A stretch of 64,000 nucleotides of DNA from contig NZ_JAKCPW010000005.1 of NCBI RefSeq assembly GCF_021440085.1, forward strand, positions 434,001 to 498,000, in the 5' to 3' direction. Positions 62,665-64,000 of the stretch are shown one piece after another. The stretch comes from Dyadobacter sp. CY261. Its GTDB lineage: Bacteria; Bacteroidota; Bacteroidia; Cytophagales; Spirosomataceae. Under the pieces are notes generated by a model. That model did no database searches, was not told the DNA's origin, and saw only the letters and a list, made by a program, of their open reading frames with translations. A program made the translations under genes and the position numbers. Within the stretch, counting starts at the first letter, position 1, and each line of letters begins with the position of its first letter.

Positions 62665-64000
62665 ATGAAGAATTGGTTGTTCGGCCGGTTTCGTGTTGTA
62701 GTGATTGTGGTGGCGCTGGTGGTGCTGACTTCCATGGCATCCGTTGCATGGAAAATGATCGCCGTGAAGGCGGTGACTGTCAAAACACCGCCTCCGGTGG
62801 TTGCCGAATCCAAATATAAAGCTCCCAAAAAGCGCCGCGAGCCGGTGCTCGTTCTTCCGGAAAACGCATGGGTAGACAGCACCCTGACATCCATGACGAT
62901 CGAACAGAAGATAGGTCAGTTGTTCATGGTGGCCACTTTTTCAAATCGTGACGAATCGCATTATAAATACATAGACAAGCTGATCAACGATTATCAGATC
63001 GGTGGTCTCATATTCTTCCAGGGAGGCCCGGTTGGTCAGGCGCAGCTCACGAATCGTTATCAATCACATTCCAACATCCCTCTTTTTATTGGTATTGATG
63101 GCGAATGGGGACTTGGTATGCGCCTCGACAGCACGATTTCTTTTCCGAAACAAATGGTGCTCGGTGCGATCCAGGACGATCAGCTGATTTACCGGATGGG
63201 CGATGACATTGCACGCCAATGCAAACGGCTGGGTATTCAGATCAACTTCGCACCGGTATCGGATGTCAACAGTAATCCGGCCAATCCGGTGATCGGTATA
63301 CGTTCGTTTGGCGAAGACCGCGAGAACGTGGCCCGGAAGTCGATCGCCTACATGAAAGGCTTGCAGCATAACCGCATTATAGCCACCGCCAAGCATTTCC
63401 CCGGCCACGGCGACACCGACGCGGATTCGCATCTCACGCTGCCCGTGCTGACGCATTCACTGGAACAGCTCAACGATACTGATCTGTATCCTTACCGCGC
63501 AATGATCGCCGACAGCCTGATGGGTGTCCTGAATGCCCATTTGTACATTCCCGCATTGGATAATACCCCCAATCAGGCCAGCTCGCTTTCCGATAAAGTC
63601 GTGAATGGCCTTCTGCGCAAAGACCTGGGTTTCCGCGGATTGGTATTCACCGATGCGATGAACATGCGCGGCGTGCTCAAAAACGGCAAGGCCGCCGATG
63701 TGAACCTAAAAGCGCTGGTAGCAGGCAACGATGTACTGCTTTATCCCGAAAGCATTGCCGAAACCGTCACCCGCATTAAGGATGCCATTGATTCGAAGCT
63801 GATCAGCGAAAAGATCATCGATGATAAGGTTAAGCGTATTTTGCAAGCCAAATACTGGGCCGGACTGAGCCAGTACAGACCCATTGACCTTAACAATCTT
63901 TATAACGACCTCAACAGCGAAAAGAGCAAGGAACTTTACCGCGAGCTATCCGAAGCTTCGGTCACTGTTGTCAAAAATGACAATGACCTGATCCCGATCG
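62665..64000 (+). CDS. Glycoside hydrolase family 3 (NagZ-type), 5' part
   Basis: From ATG 62665 the frame stays open to the window end (445 codons seen). An N-terminal membrane segment (about 10-32) is followed by a proline/lysine-rich linker and a family 3 barrel. The NagZ-type motif KHFPGHGDTDADSH is present, with its Asp-His acting as general acid/base, and the nucleophile Asp is in FTDAMNM. It should remove N-acetylglucosamine-type residues from peptidoglycan fragments. Related proteins in this phylum may carry a C-terminal beta-lactamase-like domain, which cannot be seen here. Confidence 0.88.
   Translation, partial: MKNWLFGRFRVVVIVVALVVLTSMASVAWKMIAVKAVTVKTPPPVVAESKYKAPKKRREPVLVLPENAWVDSTLTSMTIEQKIGQLFMVATFSNRDESHYKYIDKLINDYQIGGLIFFQGGPVGQAQLTNRYQSHSNIPLFIGIDGEWGLGMRLDSTISFPKQMVLGAIQDDQLIYRMGDDIARQCKRLGIQINFAPVSDVNSNPANPVIGIRSFGEDRENVARKSIAYMKGLQHNRIIATAKHFPGHGDTDADSHLTLPVLTHSLEQLNDTDLYPYRAMIADSLMGVLNAHLYIPALDNTPNQASSLSDKVVNGLLRKDLGFRGLVFTDAMNMRGVLKNGKAADVNLKALVAGNDVLLYPESIAETVTRIKDAIDSKLISEKIIDDKVKRILQAKYWAGLSQYRPIDLNNLYNDLNSEKSKELYRELSEASVTVVKNDNDLIPI

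Overview
The window looks like chromosome from a gliding-type Bacteroidota of the order Cytophagales, probably Dyadobacter or a close relative (genus is an inference). Support: several upstream regions carry the Bacteroidota -7 element TAnnTTTG; lipoproteins end their signals in short boxes of the FSCKKD or GGCATS type; there is a large TonB-dependent receptor with an N-terminal carboxypeptidase-like domain; three proteins end in predicted type IX secretion (T9SS) sorting domains; and a GldA-type ABC ATPase is present.

Layout. 1-1.6 kb: hisF (5' end only), hisA and hisH on the minus strand, behind a leader with a short peptide and a terminator-like hairpin. 1.7-11.2 kb: M14 carboxypeptidase, a TonB receptor with a TIG/beta-helix lipoprotein, a HupE/UreJ-like membrane protein and an M1 aminopeptidase. 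11.3-11.8 kb: a decayed DUF4143 ATPase pseudogene. 11.8-18.6 kb: D-2-hydroxyacid dehydrogenase, GT-C-like membrane protein, DHFR-fold protein, choice-of-anchor A/T9SS protein, NYN/LOTUS protein. 18.7-20.6 kb: an AbiE-type type IV toxin-antitoxin pair behind a concentric inverted-repeat operator. 20.6-23.0 kb: GMC oxidoreductase with its Tat-like small subunit.

23.1-38.2 kb is an accessory metabolic region bounded by two paralogous XRE regulators with the same 12-bp promoter palindrome. It holds an EthD-like protein, a LysR regulator, a condensation-domain acyltransferase, an SDR fragment, an alpha/beta hydrolase, two AraC regulators and a long minus-strand operon (cupin, exported CMD-CMD-monooxygenase fusion, cyclophilin-like lipoprotein, O-acetyltransferase, alcohol dehydrogenase, PaoABC-like molybdenum aldehyde oxidoreductase) that reads as an aldehyde/quinone detoxification set. 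The acyltransferase and hydrolase genes share a two-block upstream motif.

38.2-44.4 kb: DoxX-like protein, lipoproteins, a broken HipB-like gene, a metzincin protease with a coupled lipoprotein, and an integrase pseudogene. 44.6-50.5 kb: an integrative element at the 3' end of tRNA-Arg(ACG), with a tyrosine recombinase, AbiH defence gene, PKD lipoprotein, mobC-like remnant, 21-bp att repeats, a 203-bp direct repeat with a damaged tRNA copy, helically phased recombinase-arm-like repeats, and an elaborate 132-nt multi-stem structure. A partly decayed sister element abuts it on the left.

50.5-64 kb is mostly housekeeping: enoyl-CoA hydratase, PAP2-like protein, asnS, a T9SS-type protein, a class C serine hydrolase, a nuoL-nuoM pair without other nuo genes, a Spy-like lipoprotein, an HGSNAT-like membrane protein, gldA, and the 5' part of a family 3 glycoside hydrolase cut by the window end. 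All assignments come from reading the sequence; no database search was run.
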